Shown piece after piece: positions 34,385-42,413 of a stretch of 64,000 nt of DNA (its first letter is position 1; each line of letters starts with the position of its first letter). The notes beneath the pieces are model-generated. The model searched no databases, was not told where the DNA came from, and saw nothing but the letters and a program-made list of their open reading frames with translations. This DNA comes from Agromyces sp. G08B096 (GTDB taxonomy: Bacteria > Actinomycetota > Actinomycetes > Actinomycetales > Microbacteriaceae): contig NZ_CP158374.1 in NCBI RefSeq assembly GCF_040267705.1, forward strand, positions 2,976,001-3,040,000, read 5' to 3'. Made by a program: the position numbers and the translations under genes.

Positions 34385-35493
34385 GCCGCGACCTCCGTCC
34401 ACTCGCCGGATGCCGCGGATCGCAGCACCGCCTCCGTCACGCGCACGGCGCGGACGCCGTCGGCGAAGGTGGGCAGCCCGTCTGGGCGCTCGCCCGCGAT
34501 GGCGGCGTAGGCGTCGGCGACGAAGGCATTGAAGGCGTCCTGGTAGCCCATCGGATGCCCCGCCGGGACGATGGACAGCCGGGCGGCGTCGGGCGAGAGC
34601 CGCGCAGCGTCGCGTTCGAGCAGGCGCGAGTCGCTCGTGCGGCCGACCCAGAGCCGCTCGGGCCGCTCCTGCTCGAACCGGACGCTCGCGGCGGTGCCGC
34701 CCAATTCCACGACGAGCCCGTTCTTGTGCCCGGGGGCGACCTGGGAGACGAGCAGGGTGCCGACCGCGCCGCCGGAGAGCTCGACGACCACCGCGACGAG
34801 GTCTTCGGTGGCGATGTCGGTGTTCGTGGCGCGCGCGCCGTACACGGTGCGGGTCACGGCGTTCAGCCGGGTCACCCGCTCCCCGGCGGTGAACTCGAGC
34901 AGGTCGACGAGGTGGCTGCCGATGTCGGCGAACGCTCGCGACGGGCCCCCGAGCGCACGGTCGACGCGCCAGTCGTCGTCGTTCGGCGTCGCGAGCCAGT
35001 CTTGGAGGTACGCGCCCTGAACCGAGACGAGGCGGCCGGTCTCGCCGCTCGCGACGAGGGCGCGGGCCTCGCGCGCCATGGGGTGGAAGCGGTACACGAA
35101 GGGGACGGCGGCGACGAGCCCGCGCTCCGCCGCGAGATCGGCGAGCTCAGCAGCGGTGGCCGCGTCGGTCGCGAGCGGCTTCTCGCAGATCACGTGCTTG
35201 CCGGCCTCGAGCGCCGCGCGGACGATGTCGGCGTGCGTCGCGTTCGGCGTGCACACGTGCACGACGTCGAGGTCGGCATCGGCATCGGCGAGCAGGTCGT
35301 CGAGCGAGTCGAAGCCCCGCGCGAGACCCAGCCGCTCGGCGGCGTCGCGCGAGCGGGATGGCGAGGATGACGCGCCCCCGGCGAGTGCGGCGCCGACCGC
35401 GCGAGCCGCCCGGGAGTGCACGGCGGCCATGAAGCCGCCCCCGACGAAGCCGGCCCTGATCGTGCGGGCCGGGGCGGTGACATCCGTTGTCAT
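34381..35493 (-). CDS. Gfo/Idh/MocA-family oxidoreductase
   Basis: 370 aa, first gene of the sugar operon. The Rossmann motif is RAGFVGGGFMAAVHSRAA, then VVHVCTPNATHADIVRAALE and CEKPLATDA with the catalytic-region Lys. The C-terminal domain contains FADIGSHLVDLLEF, where Asp and His are the usual catalytic pair. It oxidises a sugar or cyclitol with NAD(P). I start at ATG 35493. A longer frame to 35574 runs through the operator region and was rejected. It works with the two TIM-barrel enzymes at the other end of the operon. Confidence 0.9.
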   Translation of the reverse strand: MTTDVTAPARTIRAGFVGGGFMAAVHSRAARAVGAALAGGASSSPSRSRDAAERLGLARGFDSLDDLLADADADLDVVHVCTPNATHADIVRAALEAGKHVICEKPLATDAATAAELADLAAERGLVAAVPFVYRFHPMAREARALVASGETGRLVSVQGAYLQDWLATPNDDDWRVDRALGGPSRAFADIGSHLVDLLEFTAGERVTRLNAVTRTVYGARATNTDIATEDLVAVVVELSGGAVGTLLVSQVAPGHKNGLVVELGGTAASVRFEQERPERLWVGRTSDSRLLERDAARLSPDAARLSIVPAGHPMGYQDAFNAFVADAYAAIAGERPDGLPTFADGVRAVRVTEAVLRSAASGEWTEVAA

Positions 35494-35520
35494 GCGGACA
35501 TGCTGACACAGCTCCGGCAT

Positions 35521-35544
35521 CTTTTGCCAGTCTTTGATCAAAAG
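35521..35544. promoter_or_regulatory. Putative operator of the ROK repressor
   Basis: In the 116-bp divergent region, CTTTTG (35521-35526) is mirrored by CAAAAG (35539-35544), and the right part contains the 10-bp palindrome TTTGATCAAA (35533-35542). The core TGATCA recurs at 35568-35573, 33 bp away, about three helical turns. This AT-rich patch stands out from the surroundings, as expected for a NagC/XylR-like ROK repressor site controlling both genes. Confidence 0.55.
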
Positions 35545-35609
35545 TCGCCTGCGTCGTGACAGTCCTGTGATCAACGCTCAGACGAAGACGGTGTGCTTTA
35601 CTCGGGTGC

Positions 35610-36797
35610 ATGGTCGACATCAGCCGCGGATCGGCACTCGGCGTCTCGGGTGCGAGCGAGCTGTTCCAGCTCCTCCGCGACGGTGTGCCGCGCACGCGTG
35701 CCTCGCTCGCGCAGTCGACCGGGCTCGCCCGTTCCACCATCGCCGCGCGCGTCGACGAGCTCATGCGACTCGGGCTCGTGACGCCCGTGGCCGACGCGGC
35801 CTCCACGGGCGGTCGTCCACCGTCGCAGTTCGCGCTGAACCCAGAGGCGCGCGTCGTCCTCGCCGCCGACCTCGGCGCCTCGCACGCCACCATCGCCGTC
35901 ACCGACCTCGCCGGCACGGTGCTCGCCCAGCACGGCGAGCGCCTCGACATCTCCGACGGCCCGGAAGCCGTGCTCGGCTGGATGGTCGAGACCGGCCACC
36001 AGCTCATCGACCGCCTCGGCCGCGACCGCCACGACCTCGCCGCCATCGGCATCGGCGTCCCCGGCCCGGTCGAACACGACACCGGCCGCCCCGTGAACCC
36101 GCCGATCATGCCCGGCTGGGACCGCTTCGACGTGCCCGGCTGGGTGCAGCAGCACCTCGAGGTGCCCGTGCTCGTCGACAACGACGTGAACATCATGGCG
36201 CTCGGCGAGCGCGCGCTGGCCTGGCCCGCCGTCGAGCACCTCGTCTTCGTGAAGGTCGCCACCGGCATCGGCTCGGGCATCATCTCGGGCGGGCTCCTCC
36301 AGCGCGGCGCGCAGGGCATCGCCGGCGACATCGGGCACGTGCGCGTCGCGCGCGGCGCCGACGTCCCGTGCCACTGCGGCAACCGCGGATGCCTCGAAGC
36401 GCTCGCCTCCGGGCCCGCGATCGCCAGGGCGCTCCGCGAGCAGGGCGTGGCCGCGAACTCCGGCGGCGACGTCGTCGACCTCGTCAAACGCGGCGACCTC
36501 GACGCCATCCAGGCCGTCCGCCAGGCCGGCCGCGACATCGGCGAGGTGCTCACCGCCTGTGTGAGCCTCGTGAACCCGTCGGTCATCGCGATCGGCGGTT
36601 CGATGGCGCGCGCGGGCGAGCACCTCATCGCGGGCGTCCGCGAGGTCGTGTACACCCGGTCGATGCCGCTCGCGACCGAGCACCTCGCGATCGTGCAGTC
36701 GGCCGCCGCCGAGAACGCCGCCGTGCTCGGCGCGAGCATGCTCGCCATCCATCACGCGCTCTCCCCCGAGGGCATCGACCAGCTCGCCGCCCGGTGA
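35610..36797 (+). CDS. ROK-family transcriptional repressor
   Basis: 395 aa. An N-terminal winged helix (TRASLAQSTGLARSTIAARVDELMRLGLV) precedes the ROK sugar-kinase fold. The zinc site CHCGNRGCLEALAS and EAVLVDNDVNIMALGE-like segment (VLVDNDVNIMALGE) are present, so sugar binding and perhaps catalysis remain possible. It is divergent from the sugar operon at 27417-35493, separated only by the operator region, and is the likely local repressor. The start ATG is 9 bp after a CTTTACT stretch with no clear Shine-Dalgarno sequence, so translation may be leaderless. Confidence 0.92.
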   Translation: MVDISRGSALGVSGASELFQLLRDGVPRTRASLAQSTGLARSTIAARVDELMRLGLVTPVADAASTGGRPPSQFALNPEARVVLAADLGASHATIAVTDLAGTVLAQHGERLDISDGPEAVLGWMVETGHQLIDRLGRDRHDLAAIGIGVPGPVEHDTGRPVNPPIMPGWDRFDVPGWVQQHLEVPVLVDNDVNIMALGERALAWPAVEHLVFVKVATGIGSGIISGGLLQRGAQGIAGDIGHVRVARGADVPCHCGNRGCLEALASGPAIARALREQGVAANSGGDVVDLVKRGDLDAIQAVRQAGRDIGEVLTACVSLVNPSVIAIGGSMARAGEHLIAGVREVVYTRSMPLATEHLAIVQSAAAENAAVLGASMLAIHHALSPEGIDQLAAR

Positions 36798-36874
36798 CAG
36801 CGAGCGCCCTGCGCACGCCGCGGCCCGGCGAGGCGCGGCGGGCTCCTGACGGCCCCCGGCGGTACGCTCGTGGG

Positions 36875-37594
36875 GTGACCGACCAGCCCTTCGCGCTCTT
36901 CGAGCTCGAGGACTACGCGCCCCCGGCTCGAGCGCCGGTCCGGGCCGAGCGCGCCCCGCTCCCGCACGAGCGACGCGTCGTCGCCGACTCGGGCGACCGC
37001 GTCGCCTGGCTGCGGGCCCGCTCGCGCGGGGTCACCGCGACGGATGCCGCGAAGCTGTCGAGCCGGCAGGCCGTGCGCTCGGCGGCGTGGGAGAAGCTGC
37101 ACGGCTCCGGCGGCCGCAGCTTCGGCGGCAGCCGGTACACCGACCACGGCCGCGAGCGCGAGCCGGTCATCGCCGAGTGGGTGCGTCGCGAGCACGGCAT
37201 CGCGCCGTCGAGCCTGCTCTTCCACGCGGAGTCCGATCGCCGCCACCTCGCCACCCCCGACGGCCTCGCCGTCCGCGGCAGCAGCGTCGAGCTGTGCGAG
37301 ATCAAGACGACCACGAGGCCGTGGCGGGGCATCCCTCGCGGGTATCTGCGACAGGTGTGGTGGCAGCAGTACGTGCTGGGCGCCGAGCGCACCCTCGTCG
37401 TCTGGGAGCAGCACGACGGCTTCGTGCCCATCGGCGAGCCGCAGTGCCGGTGGGTCGACCGCGACGACGACCAGATCCAGATCCTCCTCGGCCTCGCCGA
37501 CGAGCTGCTCGCCCTCATCGCCCCGTCCGCGCCGCCGCTCACCGCACCCGACGGGCGCGATCGCACGTTCTACCGGCCGGGTCCGCTCGCGTGA
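36875..37594 (+). CDS. YqaJ-type PD-(D/E)XK nuclease domain protein
   Basis: 239 aa. The YqaJ/lambda-exonuclease-like core is complete: RSRGVTATDAAKLSS, an acidic residue in HGREREPVIAEWV, Asp in ATPDGLAV, the E-x-K pair in LCEIKTTTRPW, and Gln residues in YLRQVWWQQYVLGAE. This is a metal-dependent 5'-3' exonuclease fold, usually in phage recombination systems, but no phage genes are near. It starts at GTG 36875. Its stop overlaps the GTG start of an alpha/beta hydrolase (GTGA), so the two are coupled. It may be a housekeeping actinobacterial nuclease; its DNA target is unknown. Confidence 0.82.
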   Translation: MTDQPFALFELEDYAPPARAPVRAERAPLPHERRVVADSGDRVAWLRARSRGVTATDAAKLSSRQAVRSAAWEKLHGSGGRSFGGSRYTDHGREREPVIAEWVRREHGIAPSSLLFHAESDRRHLATPDGLAVRGSSVELCEIKTTTRPWRGIPRGYLRQVWWQQYVLGAERTLVVWEQHDGFVPIGEPQCRWVDRDDDQIQILLGLADELLALIAPSAPPLTAPDGRDRTFYRPGPLA

Positions 37595-38412
37595 CCACGC
37601 TGCTGCTGCACGGACTCGGCGCCGACCGGCGGCAGCCGCTGAAGCTCTTCAGTCCCGTGCTCGCGGCGATCGACGGCGCCGACGGCCCGGTGGTGGCGAT
37701 CGACGTGCGCGCCCACGGCACGTTCCACGAGGTCGGCACGCCCGCGGACTTCGCGCTCGATCGGCTCGCCGCCGAGGCCGCGGCGGCGACCGTCGCCGAG
37801 GTGCCACGGCTCATCCAGGCCGAAGACGCTCCCGACGACGCGGCCCTCGGGCCGGCGCCGCTCACCGTCATCGGCATCTCCATGGGCGCCGCGATCGCCC
37901 TCCGCCTCGCCCTCGACGGCCTGCTGCCGGTCGACCGGGCGGTGTTCGTCCGCCCCTCGTTCGACGACCGCTCGCTGCCGCCGAACCTCAGGGCATTCCC
38001 CGTGATCGGCGAGCGCCTCCACGATGCGGGTGCCGACGGGGCCGCCGAGTTCCGCGAGACGAACCTCTACCACGAGGTCGAACGCGTCTCGCCGGCCGGC
38101 GCGGCGGGACTGCTCGCCCAGTTCACGGCGCCGCTCGCCGAGGAGCGGGCGATGCGGCTCGTCGAGGTCCCCCGGAATCGCGCCTTCTCCGACGACGCCG
38201 AGCTCGCAGGGCTCGCGGGGCGAGGCATCCGATCGCTCGTCGTCGGCGCGCCCCGCGACCCGGTGCATCCGCTCGCCACCGCCGAACGGTGGGCGGGCGC
38301 GCTCGGCGTACCGCTCGAGACGGTGCCGGCCCGCGACGACGGGCTCGCCGCGCAGACCGCCGCCATGCGCGATGCCGTCGGCCGCTGGCTCGCCCTCACA
38401 GCCCGCGCGTGA
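37591..38412 (+). CDS. Alpha/beta-hydrolase fold protein
   Basis: 273 aa. It opens with TLLLHGLGADRRQPLKLF (oxyanion-hole HG). The nucleophile elbow is IGISMGAAIAL (G-x-S-x-G), and a candidate Asp lies in LVVGAPRDPVHP, whose His (P-V-H) or a later residue may complete the triad. Expected activity is as an esterase, lipase or thioesterase. GTG start, coupled to the nuclease gene. The 3' end overlaps the convergent glycosyltransferase gene by 17 bp. Substrate not predictable. Confidence 0.82.
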   Translation: MTTLLLHGLGADRRQPLKLFSPVLAAIDGADGPVVAIDVRAHGTFHEVGTPADFALDRLAAEAAAATVAEVPRLIQAEDAPDDAALGPAPLTVIGISMGAAIALRLALDGLLPVDRAVFVRPSFDDRSLPPNLRAFPVIGERLHDAGADGAAEFRETNLYHEVERVSPAGAAGLLAQFTAPLAEERAMRLVEVPRNRAFSDDAELAGLAGRGIRSLVVGAPRDPVHPLATAERWAGALGVPLETVPARDDGLAAQTAAMRDAVGRWLALTARA

Positions 38413-39283
38413 CGAGCCGGTCGAGCACGGAGCCGGCGGGCACGGCCTCGGGATCGTACTTGTAGCTGAGCTTCTGCACGAGTGCGGTCTCGAGGATGAG
38501 CCGGACCTCGTCGGCGTCGTACGGCCGCAGCATCGCCAGCTGCAGCAGATGGCTCGGGATGGTCGAGACCTTCGGCATCCGGCGGGCGATGCGGCGCGCG
38601 TCGGGGTCGAGCGTCCGGAGCGCCTCGAAGATCCGGTGGTAGAGGAAGTAGTCGGGCAGGTCGCCGCGCTCGCGCCACCACCGCTCGAGCGCGGCGCGCT
38701 GCAGCGCGATGAGCGGGTTGCCGCGCCGCGCGGCGATGAACCAGTTCGACACCTCGTTGCCGGGCCAGCGGAGGTACAGGGCGCCGGCATCGAGCAGCGG
38801 CGCGACGCGGTCGGCGAGCGGCTCGGGGGCGAAGGCCGTCGCATCGACCCAGATGCCGCCGTAGCGCTCGAGCAGCGTCACGCGGATGAGGTCGGAGCGC
38901 TGCGCCGGATGATCGGCGAGCGCGGCGGCGGCCTCCGGAGCGATGGGGGCGACCTCGTCGACCGTCGTCGCATCGAGGATGCAGGCGTCGGGGTGCACGC
39001 GTTCCAGCTGGTCGAGGCAGGCGCGCACGAGCGGCGGCGCCTCGTCCCGCGGGCCGTCCCAGTAGCTCCACACGGGCAGGGGCTCCGCGTCGAGGCCGGG
39101 CGTCGCCGGGTCGAGCATCGTGGCCGAGGCATCCGCGCGCAGCTCCTCGATCGAGGACGCGACGAACTGCTGGGCGTCGAGTCTCGCGCGAGCCGACGCG
39201 ATCGGATCGATGGTCGGCGCGTAGTACCGCTTCGCCCGCCGCACCTGCGCGACCAGGCGCGAGACGAGGTCGTCCGCGGTCAC
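38396..39283 (-). CDS. Glycosyltransferase (capsular polysaccharide synthesis/GT32-like)
   Basis: 295 aa. It matches GT32/Caps_synth proteins: PVWSYWDGPRDEAPPLVRACLDQ, a segment QRSDLIRVTLLERYGGIWVDA containing the DxD-like WVDA motif, LYLRWPGNEVSNWFIAA, and a C-terminal YFLYHRIFEAL. It transfers a sugar from a nucleotide donor to a surface glycan. It starts at GTG 39283, overlapping the stop of the membrane-protein gene (GTGA). It has no signal peptide and is probably a peripheral cytoplasmic enzyme. Confidence 0.8.
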   Translation of the reverse strand: MTADDLVSRLVAQVRRAKRYYAPTIDPIASARARLDAQQFVASSIEELRADASATMLDPATPGLDAEPLPVWSYWDGPRDEAPPLVRACLDQLERVHPDACILDATTVDEVAPIAPEAAAALADHPAQRSDLIRVTLLERYGGIWVDATAFAPEPLADRVAPLLDAGALYLRWPGNEVSNWFIAARRGNPLIALQRAALERWWRERGDLPDYFLYHRIFEALRTLDPDARRIARRMPKVSTIPSHLLQLAMLRPYDADEVRLILETALVQKLSYKYDPEAVPAGSVLDRLVTRGL

Positions 39284-39933
39284 GACTCCACGGCGGCGCG
39301 GGCCGGCGCGCCGGGGACCGGCAGCCGGCTCAGTGCGACGAAGGCAGATCCGACGAGCAGGATGAACGCCGCGATGGCGATGACGTACACCGCGACCCCG
39401 CCGTACCCGGCCTCCTGCGCGGGGTTCAGGAACGGGTACGGGTACCAGCCGATGAGGGCGCCGCGGATGAGCGAATAGCCGGCCCAGGCGACGGGGAACG
39501 CGGCGATCAGCCAGAACCGGTTCCAGGGGACGCGGTTGCGGCCGGGAGCGAGGAGCCAGTCGAGGACGACGAGGATCGGCCCCCAGACATGCAGGATCTC
39601 GTTCGACCACGGCACCGTCGTCGCCTGGTCGAGCGAGATCTCCCGCAGCAGCAGGTTGTACACGACGAGCGTCGTCGCCATGTACGTCGCCGCGCAGACC
39701 CGGACGATCGTGAACCAGTCGGGCTCGACGGCGCGCGTGAACGAGAACCAGGCGCCGACCAGCAGCGTGAGCGCCGCCAGCGCATTCGAGAGGATCGTGA
39801 AGAAGCTGAAGAAGTTCACGACGAACGCGGCCCGGTCGGGCACCATCGACCAGCTGACGACGAACTGCCCGACGATCGCGACGACGATGAGCACTGCAGC
39901 GGCGACGCGAAGCACTCCGGCGACCTGACGCAC
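39280..39933 (-). CDS. Pr6Pr-family integral membrane protein
   Basis: 217 aa with six predicted helices: VLRVAAAVLIVVAIVGQFVV, FFTILSNALAALTLLVGAW, a conserved LHVWGPILVVLDWLL, and FPVAWAGYSLIRGALIGWYPYPFLNP. This pattern is that of the FAR-17a/AIG1-like Pr6Pr proteins, conserved in actinobacteria without a defined role. The start is GTG 39933, with a GGGGAGGGGG ribosome site. It is coupled to the glycosyltransferase gene; the pairing may mean a role in surface glycan handling, which is inference. Confidence 0.8.
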   Translation of the reverse strand: MRQVAGVLRVAAAVLIVVAIVGQFVVSWSMVPDRAAFVVNFFSFFTILSNALAALTLLVGAWFSFTRAVEPDWFTIVRVCAATYMATTLVVYNLLLREISLDQATTVPWSNEILHVWGPILVVLDWLLAPGRNRVPWNRFWLIAAFPVAWAGYSLIRGALIGWYPYPFLNPAQEAGYGGVAVYVIAIAAFILLVGSAFVALSRLPVPGAPARAAVES

Positions 39934-40006
39934 GTGGACCCCCTCCCCGCCGCCCCGTGGCGGCGCTGACCGCAGCATATCGGCGGTCGGCTCGGCCGGG
40001 CGATGC

Positions 40007-40966
40007 TCAGCCCGGCACGCCGGCCAGCAGCGCGGTGCCGAGCTCAGAACGCAGATAGAGCACGCTGCGGCCATACCTCGTCGAGGTGAGCAGGCCCGCG
40101 TCGCGCAGCACGCGCAAGTGCTGGTTCACGGCCGAGGGCGTCACCCCGAACCGTACGGCGAGCTCGGTCGACGAGGCGGGTTCGCCGAGAGCGGCGACGA
40201 GCCCCGCCCTGGTGTCGCCCAGCACCGCCGCGACCGCGGCCGGGTTCGGCGTACGCTCGGCCTCCCAGAGCGCACCCTGCCCGCGCGCCGGGTACAGGAT
40301 CATCGGCGGCCCATCGCCCACCGGCGCGGAACCGCGTCGCGTGAACATCGTGGGCAGGAGCGTGAGCCCCTCGCCACCGACAGGCCGCAGCCGGGGCGTC
40401 GGATCGGCGAGCCGGATGCTCAGCACGCCGTGCTCGTAGACCACCCGCGAGGTCAGGCCGTTCAGCATCTCGGAGAGTCCGGACAGGGCGACCTGCCGCC
40501 CCCGGTAGACGATGTCGGCCTCGAGCACCGCGCGCATGCGCGGCCAGTACGGCTCGAAGCACGTGGCCCACAGGCTCCGGAGCGCCGTGACGATGCGCTC
40601 CAGCGCACGGTCGGTCGGGCCCTGCAGCACGTCGGGGACGCGGCCGTGCACGCCCTCGAGGTCGGCCCGGAACCGGTCGGGCGAGGTGGCGAGGAGACCC
40701 GCGAACTCGTCGTCGATGCGGGTGAGCGGCGAGGAGGGTCGCGGGTTCAGGAAGTCGGGCGTCCAGCCGCGGTGGTCGATGAGGGCCATCAGCACCTCGA
40801 GGTCGAGACGCTCGCGCGCGGCCTCGGTGCGGCGGAGCCAGCCGAGCTGGAGCGGGAACCGCGACGGGTCGGCGATGGCGCGGAGCGAGAGGCCCAGCTC
40901 GGTCAGCGGCGAGATGCCGAAACGGACGGCGCCGACGTCGTCCTCGGTGAGCAGGTACTGCAACAT
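40007..40966 (-). CDS. ArsR-type regulator with N-terminal DUF5937 domain
   Basis: About 319 aa. The N-terminal 240 residues match DUF5937 (AVRFGISPLTELGLSLRA, WTPDFLNPRPSSPLTRIDDE). The C-terminal 75 residues are an ArsR winged helix (SSTELAVRFGVTPSAVNQHLRVLRDAGLLTSTRYGRSVLYLR). The ATG at 40966 lies inside a 7-bp inverted repeat, so translation may be leaderless and autorepression is likely. It is divergent from an MFS exporter, a common pairing for this regulator type. Confidence 0.85.
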   Translation of the reverse strand: MLQYLLTEDDVGAVRFGISPLTELGLSLRAIADPSRFPLQLGWLRRTEAARERLDLEVLMALIDHRGWTPDFLNPRPSSPLTRIDDEFAGLLATSPDRFRADLEGVHGRVPDVLQGPTDRALERIVTALRSLWATCFEPYWPRMRAVLEADIVYRGRQVALSGLSEMLNGLTSRVVYEHGVLSIRLADPTPRLRPVGGEGLTLLPTMFTRRGSAPVGDGPPMILYPARGQGALWEAERTPNPAAVAAVLGDTRAGLVAALGEPASSTELAVRFGVTPSAVNQHLRVLRDAGLLTSTRYGRSVLYLRSELGTALLAGVPG

Positions 40967-40983
40967 GTAGCACAACGCTACAT
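40965..40983. promoter_or_regulatory. Putative ArsR-type operator
   Basis: ATGTAGC-N5-GCTACAT, a perfect inverted repeat with 7-bp arms (40965-40971 and 40977-40983). The repressor's start codon overlaps it and the GTG of the MFS gene is 39 bp away. It is placed to repress both genes. Confidence 0.6.
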
Positions 40984-41021
40984 CGATTCTGAACGACCTC
41001 CGACTCTGACAGAAACGAAGC

Positions 41022-42374
41022 GTGACCACCCGCACCGCCCCCGCCGATCCCTCCCCCGACACCGGGTCGGTTCCCGCCCCCCGCCCCACGCTCGCCGCCC
41101 GAGTCGCGGCATCCGTCGCCGACCCGGTGCTGCGCATCCTCGTCACGGCGACCCTCATCAGCCGCGTCGGCCGGGGCATCTTCCTCACGGTCACGGTGCT
41201 CTACTTCACGCTCATCGTCGGCCTGCCCGCCCACGAGGTCGCGATCGTGCTGTCGGCCTCGAGCGCGGTCGGCATCGTCGCCTCGCTCGCGGGCGGCTGG
41301 CTCTCCGACCGCTGGAGCGCCAGGCGGCTGCTGCTGATCTTCACCGCGCTCGAAGGCCTCGGCCTGCTCGGGTACGCACTCGCGGACGACTTTGCGGCGG
41401 CCCTCATCGTGGGCATGGTCGTCGGCGGCTTCGGACAGGCGGCGAACTCCGGTCGTATGGCGATCATCGCGCGCGCCTTCGAGGGCGAGCCGCGGGTGCA
41501 GGCGCGCGCCGTGCTCCGCACCGTGACGAACGCCGCCATCGCCGTGGGCAGCGGCATCGGCGCGATCGCGCTCGCGATCGGCACCGCCGAGGCGTACCGG
41601 ATCCTCCTCGTCCTCGCGGGCCTCGCCTACCTCGCTGGCCTGCTCCGTCTCGTTCGGCTGCCCAAATCGGTCGACGCCGTGCCGCCGCGCGAGCACGAGC
41701 CCGTGCTCACCGCCACCGGGTCGACCGACGTGCTCGCGACGAAGCGGCAGGCCAGGCGCACGCTGCGCGCCCACTCCCCGTGGCGGGACCCGCGCTACCT
41801 GCTGCTGACGCTCTGCAGCGCCGTCTTCGGCATGCAGTTCGGGGTCGGCGAGCTCGCCGTGCCGCTGTGGATCGCGCAGGACACCGCGGCGCCGGAGGTC
41901 CTCGTCTCCGTCGTGCTCATCCTCAACACGGTCGTCGTGATCCTCTTCCAGGTGCCCCTGTCGCGCGGCACGCACGACCCGCGGCGCGCCGGGCGGGTCT
42001 CGGCGATCGCGGCCTGGCTGATGGCGGCCGCCTGCCTCGTGTACGCCGCGGCCGCCGGACTGCCCGCCTGGGTCGCCGCCGTCGTGATCGTCAGCGCCGC
42101 CCTCGCCCACGCGTTCGCCGAGGTGCTCTCGCAGGCCGGCGGCTGGGGCCTCAGCTTCGAGCTCGCCGACCCCGTCCAGGCGGGCACCTACCAGGGCGTC
42201 TTCGGTATGGGGTACTCGGTCGGCGCGATGTGCGCACCGCTCGTGGTCGCGGCCACGACGGAGCAGCTCGGGGGCGCCGGGTGGGGCATCCTCGCGGTGG
42301 TGTTCCTCGTCTCGGGGCTCGGCACCTGGGCGATCGCCCGGTGGTCCGCGCGGACGGCGGCGGCCGCGGCCTGA
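41022..42374 (+). CDS. MFS transporter
   Basis: 450-aa membrane protein with about 12 helices. Motif A reads GGWLSDRWSARRLLL, and helix 1 shows ILVTATLISRVGRGIFLTVTVLYF. The Ala/Pro-rich start and a cytoplasmic loop around residue 230 (VDAVPPREHEPVLTAT) fit a typical MFS exporter. It starts at GTG 41022. It is divergent from the ArsR/DUF5937 regulator, which probably controls it in response to the exported compound. Substrate unknown. Confidence 0.92.
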   Translation: MTTRTAPADPSPDTGSVPAPRPTLAARVAASVADPVLRILVTATLISRVGRGIFLTVTVLYFTLIVGLPAHEVAIVLSASSAVGIVASLAGGWLSDRWSARRLLLIFTALEGLGLLGYALADDFAAALIVGMVVGGFGQAANSGRMAIIARAFEGEPRVQARAVLRTVTNAAIAVGSGIGAIALAIGTAEAYRILLVLAGLAYLAGLLRLVRLPKSVDAVPPREHEPVLTATGSTDVLATKRQARRTLRAHSPWRDPRYLLLTLCSAVFGMQFGVGELAVPLWIAQDTAAPEVLVSVVLILNTVVVILFQVPLSRGTHDPRRAGRVSAIAAWLMAAACLVYAAAAGLPAWVAAVVIVSAALAHAFAEVLSQAGGWGLSFELADPVQAGTYQGVFGMGYSVGAMCAPLVVAATTEQLGGAGWGILAVVFLVSGLGTWAIARWSARTAAAAA

Positions 42375-42413
42375 TCGGAGCCCGCCAGCGGGTCAGCGGA
42401 CGGACGGCGTACG

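Noticed and set aside
35494-35574. 27-residue N-terminal extension of the dehydrogenase at 34381
   Set aside because: It would code through the divergent operator region and add a basic non-conserved tail before the Rossmann fold.
36875-37594. Prophage remnant suggested by the YqaJ-type nuclease
   Set aside because: No integrase, recombinase partner, structural gene or attachment repeat is near, and base composition matches the neighbours.
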